Assembly (NCBI RefSeq): GCF_003047285.1
Contig: NZ_PZYX01000015.1
Location: 22,659-86,658, forward strand
Length of the DNA stretch: 64,000 bases
Origin: Nocardioides allogilvus
GTDB taxonomy: Bacteria; Actinomycetota; Actinomycetes; Propionibacteriales; Nocardioidaceae
Direction of reading: 5' to 3'
Shown here piece by piece: positions 54,964 to 63,301 of the stretch. Both the position numbers and the translations under genes were made by a program. Numbering within the stretch: the first letter of the stretch is position 1; the number at the start of each line of letters is the position of its first letter. A model generated the notes under the pieces. That model was not told where the DNA came from. It worked only from the letters and a program-made list of their open reading frames with translations, and did not search any database.

Positions 54964-56588
54964 GCCGGCTCCTTGGCGTCGACCGGCACCAGCGGCAGCG
55001 GGCTGTGGCGCAGCGGTTGGCTGAGCCGGCGCGGCAGCGTCAGGCGGAACTGCGACCCCTCACCCGGCCGGCCCCAGGCCTGCAGCCAGCCGCCGTGCAA
55101 GTGGGTGTCCTCGAGCGAGATCGACAGGCCGAGGCCGGTGCCACCGCTGGTGCGGGCTCGGGCCGGGTCGGCACGCCAGAAGCGGTTGAACACCATCGCG
55201 GACTCGCCGGGGCCCAGGCCCACGCCGTGGTCGCGCACCGCGATCGCCGCCGAGTGCTCGTCACCGCCGACGAGGATGTGGATGTCGCGCGACTCGGCGT
55301 GGTCGATGGCGTTGGTGACGAGGTTGCGCACGATGCGCTCGACCCGGCGTACGTCCGCCTCGGCCAGGCAGGGGTGGCCGGGGCTCTCCACGAGGACCCG
55401 GGTGTCGCGCTGGTCGGCGAGGGCCCGGGTCGTGTCGGCCACCCGGTGGGCGACGTCGACGAGATTGACGTCGTCCGCCTCGAGCACCGCGGCGCCGGCG
55501 TCGAAGCGGCTGATCTCGAGCAGGTCGGCGAGGAGCCGTTCGAAGCGGTCGAGCTCGGTCTGCAGCAGCTCGGCAGCCCGCGCGGTGCCGGGCTCGAAGC
55601 CCGCGCGGGCGTCGTGCAGCACGTCGCCGGCCATCCGGACGGTGGTCAACGGCGTCCGGAGCTCGTGGGAGACGTCGGAGACGAAGCGACGCTGCAGCCG
55701 ACTGAGCTCCTCGAGCTGGCGGATCTGCTTCTGCAGGTTGCTGGCCATCTGGTTGAACGAGGTCGCCAGTCGGGCGAGGTCGTCCTCGCCGGTCACCCGG
55801 AGGCGCTCCTGCAGGTGACCCGCGGCGAGGCGCTCGGCGACTCGGCGCGCCATCCGCACCGGGGTGACCACCTGGCGTGCGACCAGCCAGGCCAGGCCTG
55901 CCACGAGCAGCAGCAGCAGCGAGCCGGCCGTCACCAGGGCGCGGCCGACGAGGGCCAGCGTCTCGCGCTCCTCGTCCAGGGAGTAGAGGTAGTAGAGCGT
56001 GTAGGTCTTGTTGTCCGCGGGCAGCGTCACCTGGCTGCCGACCACGATGCCGGGACCTTCCGGGAGCCCGGGGACGGCCCGCGTGGTCTCGATCTCCGTG
56101 AACGTCCACGCCGTCGCCGCTGCCTGCTCGAAGCTCTGCTGCAGCGACTCCGGCACGCTCTGCGTGTCGAGGCCCCGGGTGAACTTCGCGCCGCCGCCCG
56201 ACAGCCTGCCGCCAGTGCCGACGGCGGGCGAGAGGACGGCCGCGAACCCGCGCGAGCTGCCACGGCTGATGATCGGCTCGATCAGGTCGTCCTGCTGGCG
56301 CGACGCGTCCACGTCGATGCCACGGACGGCTGCGAGCTTCTCGCGCGCATCGGCCGTCTCGTTCTCCGCCTCGGCGATCACCTGCTCGACGCGGTTGTCG
56401 ACGAGGCCGTCGCGCGTCTGGTGCATCAGGAAGGCGCCGACGATCCCGACGACGGCCGCCGAGAGGAGCACCGTGCTCGCGACGACGCGAGCCTGGATCG
56501 AACGACGCCAGAACGTGAGGGCGCGCCGCACTGCGTGACTCGCGCGATCCAGCGCCGTACTGGCCGAAGGCCCTCCTGAGGGGGACAT
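54960..56588 (-). CDS. mtrB: Sensor histidine kinase MtrB
   Basis: A 542-residue membrane kinase that phosphorylates MtrA. Two membrane segments (about 37-56, VLLSAAVVGIVGAFLM, and about 205-225, GSLLLLLVAGLAWLVA) flank an extracytoplasmic sensor; a HAMP domain follows, then HisKA with FVSDVSHELRTPL (phospho-His) and an HATPase_c domain (N-box NLVTNAIDHAE, G-boxes DHGVGLG and GGTGLGLSI). Starts 7 bases after mtrA. The N-terminal 30 residues are basic and cytoplasmic. Confidence 0.95.
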   Translation of the reverse strand: MSPSGGPSASTALDRASHAVRRALTFWRRSIQARVVASTVLLSAAVVGIVGAFLMHQTRDGLVDNRVEQVIAEAENETADAREKLAAVRGIDVDASRQQDDLIEPIISRGSSRGFAAVLSPAVGTGGRLSGGGAKFTRGLDTQSVPESLQQSFEQAAATAWTFTEIETTRAVPGLPEGPGIVVGSQVTLPADNKTYTLYYLYSLDEERETLALVGRALVTAGSLLLLLVAGLAWLVARQVVTPVRMARRVAERLAAGHLQERLRVTGEDDLARLATSFNQMASNLQKQIRQLEELSRLQRRFVSDVSHELRTPLTTVRMAGDVLHDARAGFEPGTARAAELLQTELDRFERLLADLLEISRFDAGAAVLEADDVNLVDVAHRVADTTRALADQRDTRVLVESPGHPCLAEADVRRVERIVRNLVTNAIDHAESRDIHILVGGDEHSAAIAVRDHGVGLGPGESAMVFNRFWRADPARARTSGGTGLGLSISLEDTHLHGGWLQAWGRPGEGSQFRLTLPRRLSQPLRHSPLPLVPVDAKEPA

Positions 56589-56595
56589 GGTCGGC

Positions 56596-57294
56596 CTACG
56601 CCGTACCAGCCTTGTATCCCACGCCGCGGACCGTCACCACGATCTCGGGGTTCTCCGGGTCGTGCTCGACCTTGGAGCGCAAGCGCTGGACGTGGACATT
56701 GACCAGCCGGGTGTCGGCGCTGTGGCGGTAGCCCCAGACCTGCTCGAGCAGCACCTCGCGGGTGAAGACCTGCCACGGCTTGCGCGCCAGGCAGACCAGC
56801 AGGTCGAACTCGAGCGGCGTCAGGTTGACCGCCTTGCCGGCCCGCGTCACGGAGTGGCCGGCCACGTCGATGGTCAGGTCACCGATGCTCAGCGACTCGC
56901 TGGTGGGGGCGTCGTTGCGGCGCACGCGCGCACGGATGCGGGCGACGAGCTCCTTGGGCTTGAACGGCTTGACGACGTAGTCGTCGGCGCCGGACTCCAG
57001 GCCCACGACCACGTCGATCGTGTCGCCCTTCGCCGTCAGCATCACGATCGGGACGCCCGACTCGGCGCGGATCTCCCTGCAGACGTCGATCCCGTCCTTG
57101 CCCGGGAGCATCAGGTCGAGCAGCACCAGGTCGGGACGGAAGCTGCGGAAGGCTTCGAGAGCCTCGTCGCCACGGGTGACGATCCGGCTCTCGAAGCCCT
57201 CCTGTCGCAGCACGATGGAGAGCATCTCGGCGAGCGACGAGTCGTCGTCCACCACCAGGATGCTGCCCCTCGTGGGCTGCTCGGTCGGACTCAT
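56596..57294 (-). CDS. mtrA: OmpR-family response regulator MtrA
   Basis: A 232-residue regulator, essential in mycobacteria, that controls cell division, cell-wall hydrolase and resuscitation genes. The receiver shows VVDDD, phosphoacceptor Asp at residue 60 (LLDLMLPG) and VKPF (Lys); the C-terminal winged helix includes LTPLEFDLLVCL and VNVHVQRLRSKVE. ATG at 57294 begins the normal N-terminus (SPTEQPTRG). It lies 14 bases after the sahH stop, so sahH-mtrA-mtrB-lpqB may be read together, though the M. tuberculosis tmk gene is missing in between. Confidence 0.96.
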   Translation of the reverse strand: MSPTEQPTRGSILVVDDDSSLAEMLSIVLRQEGFESRIVTRGDEALEAFRSFRPDLVLLDLMLPGKDGIDVCREIRAESGVPIVMLTAKGDTIDVVVGLESGADDYVVKPFKPKELVARIRARVRRNDAPTSESLSIGDLTIDVAGHSVTRAGKAVNLTPLEFDLLVCLARKPWQVFTREVLLEQVWGYRHSADTRLVNVHVQRLRSKVEHDPENPEIVVTVRGVGYKAGTA

Positions 57295-57308
57295 ACGGGC
57301 AGTCTGCC

Positions 57309-58751
57309 TCAGTAGCGGTACTGGTCGGACTTGAACGGCCCCTCGACGGGGACACCGAGGTAGTCGGCCTGCTCCTGGGTGAGGATGGTCAGCTCGACAC
57401 CGAGGGCGTCGAGGTGCAGGCGCGCGACCTCCTCGTCGAGGTGCTTGGGCAGCACGTAGACGCCGACCGGGTAGTCCTCGACTTTGGTGAACAGCTCGAT
57501 CTGGGCCAGCACCTGGTTGGTGAAGGAGTTCGACATGACGAACGACGGGTGGCCGGTGGCGTTGCCGAGGTTGAGCAGGCGGCCCTCGGACAGCACGATG
57601 ATCTTCTTGCCGTCGGGGAAGATCCACTGGTGGACCTGCGGCTTGATCTCGTCCTTGACGATGCCCGGGATCTTGGCCAGGCCGGCCATGTTGATCTCGT
57701 TGTCGAAGTGGCCGATGTTGCCGACGATCGCCTGGTGCTTCATCTTCTCGAAGTGCTCGACCCGGATGATGTCGAAGTTGCCCGTCGTGGTGATGAAGAT
57801 GTCAGCCGTCTCGACGACCGACTCGAGGCGCTTGACCTCGTAGCCGTCCATCGCCGCCTGCAGCGCGCAGATCGGGTCGATCTCGGTGATGATGACGCGG
57901 GCACCCTGGCCGCGCAGCGACTCCGCGGAGCCCTTGCCGACGTCGCCGTATCCGCACACGACGGCGACCTTGCCGCCGATCATCACGTCGGTGCCGCGGT
58001 TGATGCCGTCGATCAGCGAGTGGCGGCAGCCGTACTTGTTGTCGAACTTCGACTTGGTGACCGAGTCGTTGACGTTGATCGCCGGGAAGAGGAGCGAGCC
58101 TTCCTTCATGCGGTCGTAGAGACGCAGCACGCCGGTGGTGGTCTCCTCGGAGACACCCTGGATGTCGTTGGCGATGTTGGTCCAGCGCGTCGGGTTGTTC
58201 TCCAGCGAGCGGGCCAGGACGCGCAGCACCTCCTTGAACTCCTCGTTGTCGGTGGAGTCCTGGCCGGGCACCGCGCCGGCCTTCTCGAACTCGACACCGA
58301 GGTGGACGAGCATGGTGATGTCGCCGCCGTCGTCGAGGAGCATGTTCGGGCCGATGGGGTTGCCGGCCTCGTCCTTGAAGTCGAAGACCTTCTCGGCCTC
58401 GTCCCAGTACTCCGCCAGCGACTCGCCCTTCCAGGCGAAGACGGGGGTGCCCTGCGGGTCCTCGACGGTGCCGTTGGGCCCGACGACGACCGCGGCGGCG
58501 GCGTGGTCCTGGGTGGAGAAGATGTTGCACGTGGCCCAGCGGACGTCGGCGCCGAGCGCGACGAGCGTCTCGATCAGCACACCGGTTTGGATGGTCATGT
58601 GCAGCGAGCCGGCGATCCGGGCGCCCTTGAGCGGCTGGGCGTCGCCGTACGTCGTGCGCAGGGAGACGAGTCCCGGCATCTCGTGCTCGGCGAGGGTGAG
58701 CTCCTTGCGGCCGTAGTCGGCCAGGCTCAGATCGGCAACCTTGAAGTCCAT
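57309..58751 (-). CDS. sahH: S-adenosylhomocysteine hydrolase
   Basis: Reversible hydrolysis of S-adenosylhomocysteine to adenosine and homocysteine, keeping methylation going. The 480-residue product has the NAD-binding GYGDVGKGSAESLRGQGARV and signature HSLIDGINRGTDVMIGG, and ends in PFKSDQYRY. AGGGG lies 6 bases before ATG 58751, so I favour that over the ATG at 58754 directly upstream. The leader does not match the known SAH riboswitch by eye. Also called ahcY. Confidence 0.96.
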   Translation of the reverse strand: MDFKVADLSLADYGRKELTLAEHEMPGLVSLRTTYGDAQPLKGARIAGSLHMTIQTGVLIETLVALGADVRWATCNIFSTQDHAAAAVVVGPNGTVEDPQGTPVFAWKGESLAEYWDEAEKVFDFKDEAGNPIGPNMLLDDGGDITMLVHLGVEFEKAGAVPGQDSTDNEEFKEVLRVLARSLENNPTRWTNIANDIQGVSEETTTGVLRLYDRMKEGSLLFPAINVNDSVTKSKFDNKYGCRHSLIDGINRGTDVMIGGKVAVVCGYGDVGKGSAESLRGQGARVIITEIDPICALQAAMDGYEVKRLESVVETADIFITTTGNFDIIRVEHFEKMKHQAIVGNIGHFDNEINMAGLAKIPGIVKDEIKPQVHQWIFPDGKKIIVLSEGRLLNLGNATGHPSFVMSNSFTNQVLAQIELFTKVEDYPVGVYVLPKHLDEEVARLHLDALGVELTILTQEQADYLGVPVEGPFKSDQYRY

Positions 58752-58846
58752 CATCTACCCCTAGAAAGTACGGCGGGCGGCGTCCCGCTTGGTGTTCAAC
58801 GAGGGTAGAACCGTCCTGCGCCGATCGCAGAATCCGCGACCACCGC

Positions 58847-59860
58847 TCAATGAGCGGTCTGTTCGCCCTTGTCGTGACCGAAGGGCAGCACGTGCTTGAC
58901 GGCCAGCACGAGCGCGCCCACGACGACTCCCACGACCGCCGAGAGCAGCGTGTTGACCAGCCACCCGGCGACGGCACCGGCGGAGCCCAGCGCGTGGTGG
59001 ACCTCCTCCTCGAGGTGGTGCACCCAGCCGTACGGCGCGTGCAGGACGTCGGCGACGGTGCCGCTCAGCGAACCGCTCAGCTCGTCCAGGCTGATCAACA
59101 GGATGTGACCGCCCACCCACAACATCGCGGCGGTGCCGATCACCGAGATGACGGCGAGGACCTTGGGCATGGCCTCGACCAGGGCATGGCCCACCTTCTG
59201 CGCCACCGAGGAACGCTTGGTGGCGAGGTGGACACCAACGTCGTCCATCTTCACGAGCAGCGCGACGAAGCCGTAGACCGCGATCGTGATGAACACCGCC
59301 ACCACGACCAGGATCGCGGCACGGGTGATGAAACCTGCGTCGGGCGAGGAGTCGACGACCTCCTTGAGGGCGATCACCATGATCTCCGCGGAGAGGATGA
59401 AGTCGGTGCGGATGGCACCGGCCACGGTCACCTTCTCGTGCTCGGGTGTCATCACCCCCTGGGTCGCCAGCTCCTCCACGGCCTCCTCGAGGTGCTCCTC
59501 GTGCCCGCTGATCTTCTCCCAGACCTTGTGGGCGCCTTCGTAGGCGAGGAACGTGCCGCCGAAGATGAGCAGGATCGGCAGCAGCCAGGGCGCGAACTGG
59601 CTGAGGACCAGGGCCGCCGGCAGGATGAACAGGAGCTTGTTGCGCAGCGAGCCGATGGCGATCTGCTTGATGATCGGCAGCTCGCGCTCGGCTGCGGACC
59701 CCGCGAGGAACTGCGGGGTCACGGCGGTGTCGTCGACCACCACGCCGGCCGCCTTGGCGCTCGCGCGGCCGGCTGCCGCGCCGATGTCGTCCACCGAGGC
59801 GGCCGCCAGCTTGGCCATCGCCGCCACGTCGTCGAGCAGGGCGAAGAGTCCTGCGGCCAT
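58847..59860 (-). CDS. DUF808 family membrane protein (YedI-like)
   Basis: A 337-residue inner-membrane protein with about six hydrophobic segments (for example LLFILPAALVLSQFAPWLLPILLIF and AILVVVAVFITIAVYGFVALLV). The N-terminus AGLFALLDDVAAMAKLAAAS and the soluble block TDFILSAEIMVIAL are marks of the DUF808/YedI family. Function unknown. It is transcribed leftward between sahH and the SIS-domain gene, with short gaps and no obvious operon overlap. Confidence 0.9.
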   Translation of the reverse strand: MAAGLFALLDDVAAMAKLAAASVDDIGAAAGRASAKAAGVVVDDTAVTPQFLAGSAAERELPIIKQIAIGSLRNKLLFILPAALVLSQFAPWLLPILLIFGGTFLAYEGAHKVWEKISGHEEHLEEAVEELATQGVMTPEHEKVTVAGAIRTDFILSAEIMVIALKEVVDSSPDAGFITRAAILVVVAVFITIAVYGFVALLVKMDDVGVHLATKRSSVAQKVGHALVEAMPKVLAVISVIGTAAMLWVGGHILLISLDELSGSLSGTVADVLHAPYGWVHHLEEEVHHALGSAGAVAGWLVNTLLSAVVGVVVGALVLAVKHVLPFGHDKGEQTAH

Positions 59861-59907
59861 CAGGCGATCTCCCTCGTGTCAGTCACGGGGCGAAGCCTAG
59901 CGACCTG

Positions 59908-60939
59908 TCAGTCGTCGACGAGCCCGAGGCGGAGGTATTCCGAGGCGTAGGTGCCCTGCAGCATCAAGGAGGCATAACGGGCGACCTCCGTCTCGCCCTC
60001 GGCCGCCACGGACTCGACGCGGACGCCGCGACTCGCGGCCGCCGCCTGGAGCCGACCCCGCTGCTCGCGCACGACCGGGTCGTCGGAGCCGTCCTCGAGG
60101 ACGACGAGCAGGGGTCGCAGCTCTCCCCCGTCGTCGGCGAACGGGTCGGCGAAGACGTCGCGCTGCCGGGTCGCCTCGATGAGCGGCAGGAGGTGCTCGG
60201 CGTCCCCGGCGAGAGCACTGCGACCCGACGAGCGGCGCAGCGACTCCGCGACGCGGCGCGCCGCCCGCGCGGCCAGCACCGAGCCACCCCAGACGACCGG
60301 GGTCGCGTCGGCCAGTGCGATGGCCAGCATCTTGGCCGGGTTGACGGCGAGGTCGCGGTGCGGCGAGCACGACGTGGCCACGGAGTCGAGCGCGGTGGCG
60401 ACGCTCTCGGAGTCGGCGCGTGGACCGAGCCCGACCTGCTCGAGGTAGTCGAGCATCACGACGGCCGTGGCGAGCTGGTCGCCGGTCACCGTCGGCAGGA
60501 TCGTGGTGTAGCGACCGGCGGCATGCTCGGCGACCAGGGAGGTCGGCGGGCAGGCGACGACCACCTGCGCCCCGCGGCGTACGGCCTCGGCGACGGCCGA
60601 CGCGGAGCCGGTGTCTGAGCCCTCCGGCGCCAGCATGACCACGAGGTCCAGGCTGCCGGCCCAGCCCGGCAGCGCCGGTCCGGGCCACGCGACGAAGGGC
60701 ACCGGGCAGCGGGGCTCGAGCACCGCGCGCAGCAACCGCGAGTCGGGGCCGGCAGCGATCACCGCCCTCGGCTGAGGGGCCTCCCGGTCACGGGCGATGG
60801 CCTCGGCGGTGGCTGCCTCGGCGTCGTGGGACTCGCGTCGCACGCGCGCGCCGCTCTCCGCGAGCGAGCGCAGGCGCAGGTCGATCGATGCCAGCGCCCG
60901 CTCGTCATCGAGCCGGGACTCGTCGAACCAGGTCGACAT
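59908..60939 (-). CDS. SIS-domain phosphosugar isomerase-like protein
   Basis: A 343-residue protein resembling the actinobacterial Rv3256c group: an N-terminal helical part (DESRLDDERALASIDLRLRS), then SIS-like Rossmann units (LDLVVMLAPEGSDTGSASAV, VVVACPP) and a bacterial phosphomannose/phosphoglucose isomerase C-terminal-like domain. Catalytic residues cannot be verified by eye. Located beside manB, it probably acts in GDP-mannose supply. ATG at 60939 directly follows the Trm112-like stop. Confidence 0.82.
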   Translation of the reverse strand: MSTWFDESRLDDERALASIDLRLRSLAESGARVRRESHDAEAATAEAIARDREAPQPRAVIAAGPDSRLLRAVLEPRCPVPFVAWPGPALPGWAGSLDLVVMLAPEGSDTGSASAVAEAVRRGAQVVVACPPTSLVAEHAAGRYTTILPTVTGDQLATAVVMLDYLEQVGLGPRADSESVATALDSVATSCSPHRDLAVNPAKMLAIALADATPVVWGGSVLAARAARRVAESLRRSSGRSALAGDAEHLLPLIEATRQRDVFADPFADDGGELRPLLVVLEDGSDDPVVREQRGRLQAAAASRGVRVESVAAEGETEVARYASLMLQGTYASEYLRLGLVDD

Positions 60940-60940
60940 G

Positions 60941-61105
60941 TCAGGCCGGCTTGCGCGCCTCGTCGACCAGCAGCACGGGGATGTCGTCGCGGACGGGGTA
61001 GGCGAGGCCGCACGCCGTGCACACGAGCTCCTGTCCCTCCGCTGCGAGGTCACCGTGGCAGTCGGGGCAGACGATGATGTCCAGCAGACCCTGGTCGATG
61101 TTCAT
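60941..61105 (-). CDS. Trm112-like zinc-ribbon protein (54 residues)
   Basis: A small protein with two CxxC pairs (CPDCHGDL and CTACGLAY) and the Trm112/UPF0434 core YPVRDDIPVLLVDEA, a fold that stabilises methyltransferases in other systems. Its ATG at 61105 overlaps the manB stop (ATGA), so it is translationally coupled. It is too short for many gene finders but the motif content and GC-rich third positions are convincing. Confidence 0.85.
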   Translation of the reverse strand: MNIDQGLLDIIVCPDCHGDLAAEGQELVCTACGLAYPVRDDIPVLLVDEARKPA

Positions 61106-62487
61106 GAGGCACTCCTGATGATGGTGAGGATCTCGTCGCGCACACGTTGCATCGTGGCACGGTCGCGGCCTTCGGCGTTGAGCCGCAGCAGCGGTTCGGT
61201 GTTGGACGGGCGGACGTTGAACCACCAGTCGTCGTGGCTGACGGTCAGGCCGTCCAGCCGGTCCGCGGTGACGCCGTCGGCGCCGGCGAACTGCTTCTCG
61301 AGGTCGTCGACGATGCTTGCCTGGTCGGTGACGGTCGAGTTGATCTCGCCACTGACGACATAGCGTTCGTACGCCGCCAGCAGCTCGCTCAGCGGCACGT
61401 CGGTCTCCGCCAGCGCGGCCAGCGCGTGCAGCGCGGCCAGCATGCCGGAGTCGGCCTTCCAGAAGTCGCGGAAGTAGAAGTGGCCACTGTGCTCGCCGCC
61501 GAAGATGGCGCCCGTCTCGGCCATTGTGGCCTTGATGTAGGAGTGCCCGACGCGGGTGCGGACCGGCGTGCCGCCGAGCTCGACGACCAGCTCGGGGACA
61601 GCGCGGCTGGTGATCAGGTTGTGGATGATCGTCGAGCCGGGCTCCTTGGCGAGCTCGCGCGCGGCGATCAGGGCGGTCAGCGTGGAGGGGCTCACCGCTT
61701 CTCCTCGCTCGTCGACCAGGAAGCAGCGGTCGGCGTCGCCGTCGAAGGCCAGACCGATGTCTGCTTGTTCGTCGATGACGCGCTTCTGCAGGTCGACGAG
61801 GTTGGCCGGCTCGATCGGGTTGGCCTCGTGGTTGGGGAATGTGCCGTCGAGCTCGAAGTACATCGGCACGACCTCGACCTGCTGCTCGCCGAGCCGGCCG
61901 AAGACGGTCGGCGCCGTCAGCCCGGCCATGCCGTTGCCGGCGTCGATGACGACCTTCAGCCGGCGCCCGGTCACCGGGGCGAGGGACAGGAGGTGAGCGG
62001 CATACGCCTCGAGGACGTCCTGCTGGGTCACGCTCCCGACATCGGCAGCGGGCCTGTGGCCGCCGCGGGCGACCGAGGCAGCAATGTCAGCAAGTCCGGT
62101 GTCGGTGCCGATCGGCGTGGCGCCCGCGCGGCACATCTTCATGCCGTTGTAGCCCGCCGGGTTGTGGCTCGCAGTGAACATCACGCCCGCGTGGCCGAGA
62201 CTGCCGGACGCGAAGTAGAGCTGGTCGGTCGATGCCAGGCCGATCATGACCACGTCGGCGCCGGCCGCCGTGGCACCAGCGGCGAAGGCGCCTGCCAGCG
62301 CGGGCGAGGTGGGCCGCATGTCGTAGCCGACGACGATGGTCCCCGCCCCGATCACCTCGACGAACGCGTGGCCGGTCGCGCGGGCGAGATCCTCGTCGAG
62401 CTGGTCCGGCACGGTGCCGCGGACGTCGTAGGCCTTGAAGATCGCGTCGATGTTGGCAGGGTCCAGCGTGCTGGAGCTCGTTGGCAT
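61102..62487 (-). CDS. manB: Phosphomannomutase/phosphoglucomutase ManB
   Basis: Converts mannose-6-phosphate to mannose-1-phosphate for GDP-mannose and glycolipid/glycoprotein mannosylation. The 461-residue product has the phosphoserine loop TASHNPAGYNGMK, metal loop DGDADR, sugar loop GEHSGH and phosphate loop RPSNTEPLLR. ATG at 62487 begins the usual N-terminus just before KAYDVRG; the frame continues upstream with unrelated sequence. No strong ribosome site is visible. First gene of the manB-Trm112-SIS operon. Confidence 0.94.
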   Translation of the reverse strand: MPTSSSTLDPANIDAIFKAYDVRGTVPDQLDEDLARATGHAFVEVIGAGTIVVGYDMRPTSPALAGAFAAGATAAGADVVMIGLASTDQLYFASGSLGHAGVMFTASHNPAGYNGMKMCRAGATPIGTDTGLADIAASVARGGHRPAADVGSVTQQDVLEAYAAHLLSLAPVTGRRLKVVIDAGNGMAGLTAPTVFGRLGEQQVEVVPMYFELDGTFPNHEANPIEPANLVDLQKRVIDEQADIGLAFDGDADRCFLVDERGEAVSPSTLTALIAARELAKEPGSTIIHNLITSRAVPELVVELGGTPVRTRVGHSYIKATMAETGAIFGGEHSGHFYFRDFWKADSGMLAALHALAALAETDVPLSELLAAYERYVVSGEINSTVTDQASIVDDLEKQFAGADGVTADRLDGLTVSHDDWWFNVRPSNTEPLLRLNAEGRDRATMQRVRDEILTIIRSAS

Positions 62488-62500
62488 GGGAGAAGCGTAG

Positions 62501-62698
62501 TCAGGGTGCTTCTGCTGCGTACGCCGCGGCCCGGTCGGGGTCGACCTGCTCTTCAGGGACGACGATGGAGAGCGTGGTGTCCGTGATGATGATGGCCGAG
62601 TCGGCACCCAAGCGCTCGGAGCGCGACGGACCGTCCAGGCGGACAGGTTCGCGAGGGTGCGGGAGAGGTCGTCTCCGGTCGCTACTCTCCCCGCGTGA
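62501..62698 (-). pseudogene. Possible truncated gene remnant upstream of manB
   Basis: A 65-codon minus-strand frame ends in TGA at 62503-62501 and has strong GC-rich third positions and a plausible folded segment (SAIIITDTTLSIVVPEEQ) but no ATG or GTG start before an in-frame stop at 62701. It looks like the C-terminal end of a protein whose front was lost where the adjacent rightward kinase gene begins. A short gene starting at TTG is the alternative. The family is not recognised. Confidence 0.35.
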
Positions 62699-63231
62699 TC
62701 ATCTGGATCAACGGGACGTTCGGCGCGGGCAAGACGACGACCGGGACTCTCCTGGCGGAGCGGGACCCGCACTGGCGGACCTTCGATCCGGAGTGGGTCG
62801 GATACATGCTCCGGAACAACCTTGCTGACCACCCGGTCACCGACTTCCAGCACTACGACTCCTGGCGACGGCTCACGCCCCTGATCGCTGACGAGATCGC
62901 GAGGGCAACCGGTCAGGGTCTGGTGACGATCCAGACCGTCCTCGACGAGAGCTACTGGGACGAACTGGAGTCAGCCTTCTCCGCGTTGGGGCACGAGATC
63001 TTTCACGTCGTCCTCGAGGCGCGCGACGACGTGATGGTGCAGCGCATCGACGAGGACGAGGTCGAGACGGGCGCGCGGCAGTGGCGACTCGACCATCTGG
63101 CGGCCTACGCCGACGCCCGACCATGGATGGAGGCCAAGGCCGACCTCTTCCTCGACACGTCAGCGCTCATGCCTGACGAGGCGGTCGAGAAGATCTGGGC
63201 GGCGATGCCGGCGCCACCACGGACCTCCTGA
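62695..63231 (+). CDS. P-loop kinase/AAA-type ATP-binding protein
   Basis: A 178-residue small kinase-like protein with Walker A NGTFGAGKTTTG (7-18), DPEWVGYML, and a helical lid region; it resembles the chloramphenicol-phosphotransferase-like/AAA_33 or shikimate-kinase-like ATPases often annotated as AAA family. The GTG at 62695 has no clear ribosome site and may be read from a leaderless transcript. GC content is visibly lower than in adjacent genes, hinting at acquisition. Substrate unknown. Confidence 0.8.
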   Translation: MIIWINGTFGAGKTTTGTLLAERDPHWRTFDPEWVGYMLRNNLADHPVTDFQHYDSWRRLTPLIADEIARATGQGLVTIQTVLDESYWDELESAFSALGHEIFHVVLEARDDVMVQRIDEDEVETGARQWRLDHLAAYADARPWMEAKADLFLDTSALMPDEAVEKIWAAMPAPPRTS

Positions 63232-63259
63232 GCGCATCCCTGCCCCGGACGTGCCTGTG

Positions 63260-63287
63260 ACCCCGCAGTGTGTGGTGTCTGCGGGGT
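63260..63287. terminator. Bidirectional hairpin between kinase and HNH genes
   Basis: Arms ACCCCGCAG (63260-63268) and CTGCGGGGT (63279-63287) lie between the convergent kinase and HNH endonuclease genes. Confidence 0.65.
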
Positions 63288-63301
63288 GTGGGGCGGTGTG
63301 G

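Noticed and set aside
58752..58846. SAH riboswitch upstream of sahH
   Set aside because: The 95-base leader lacks the conserved core I would expect, so I do not call one.
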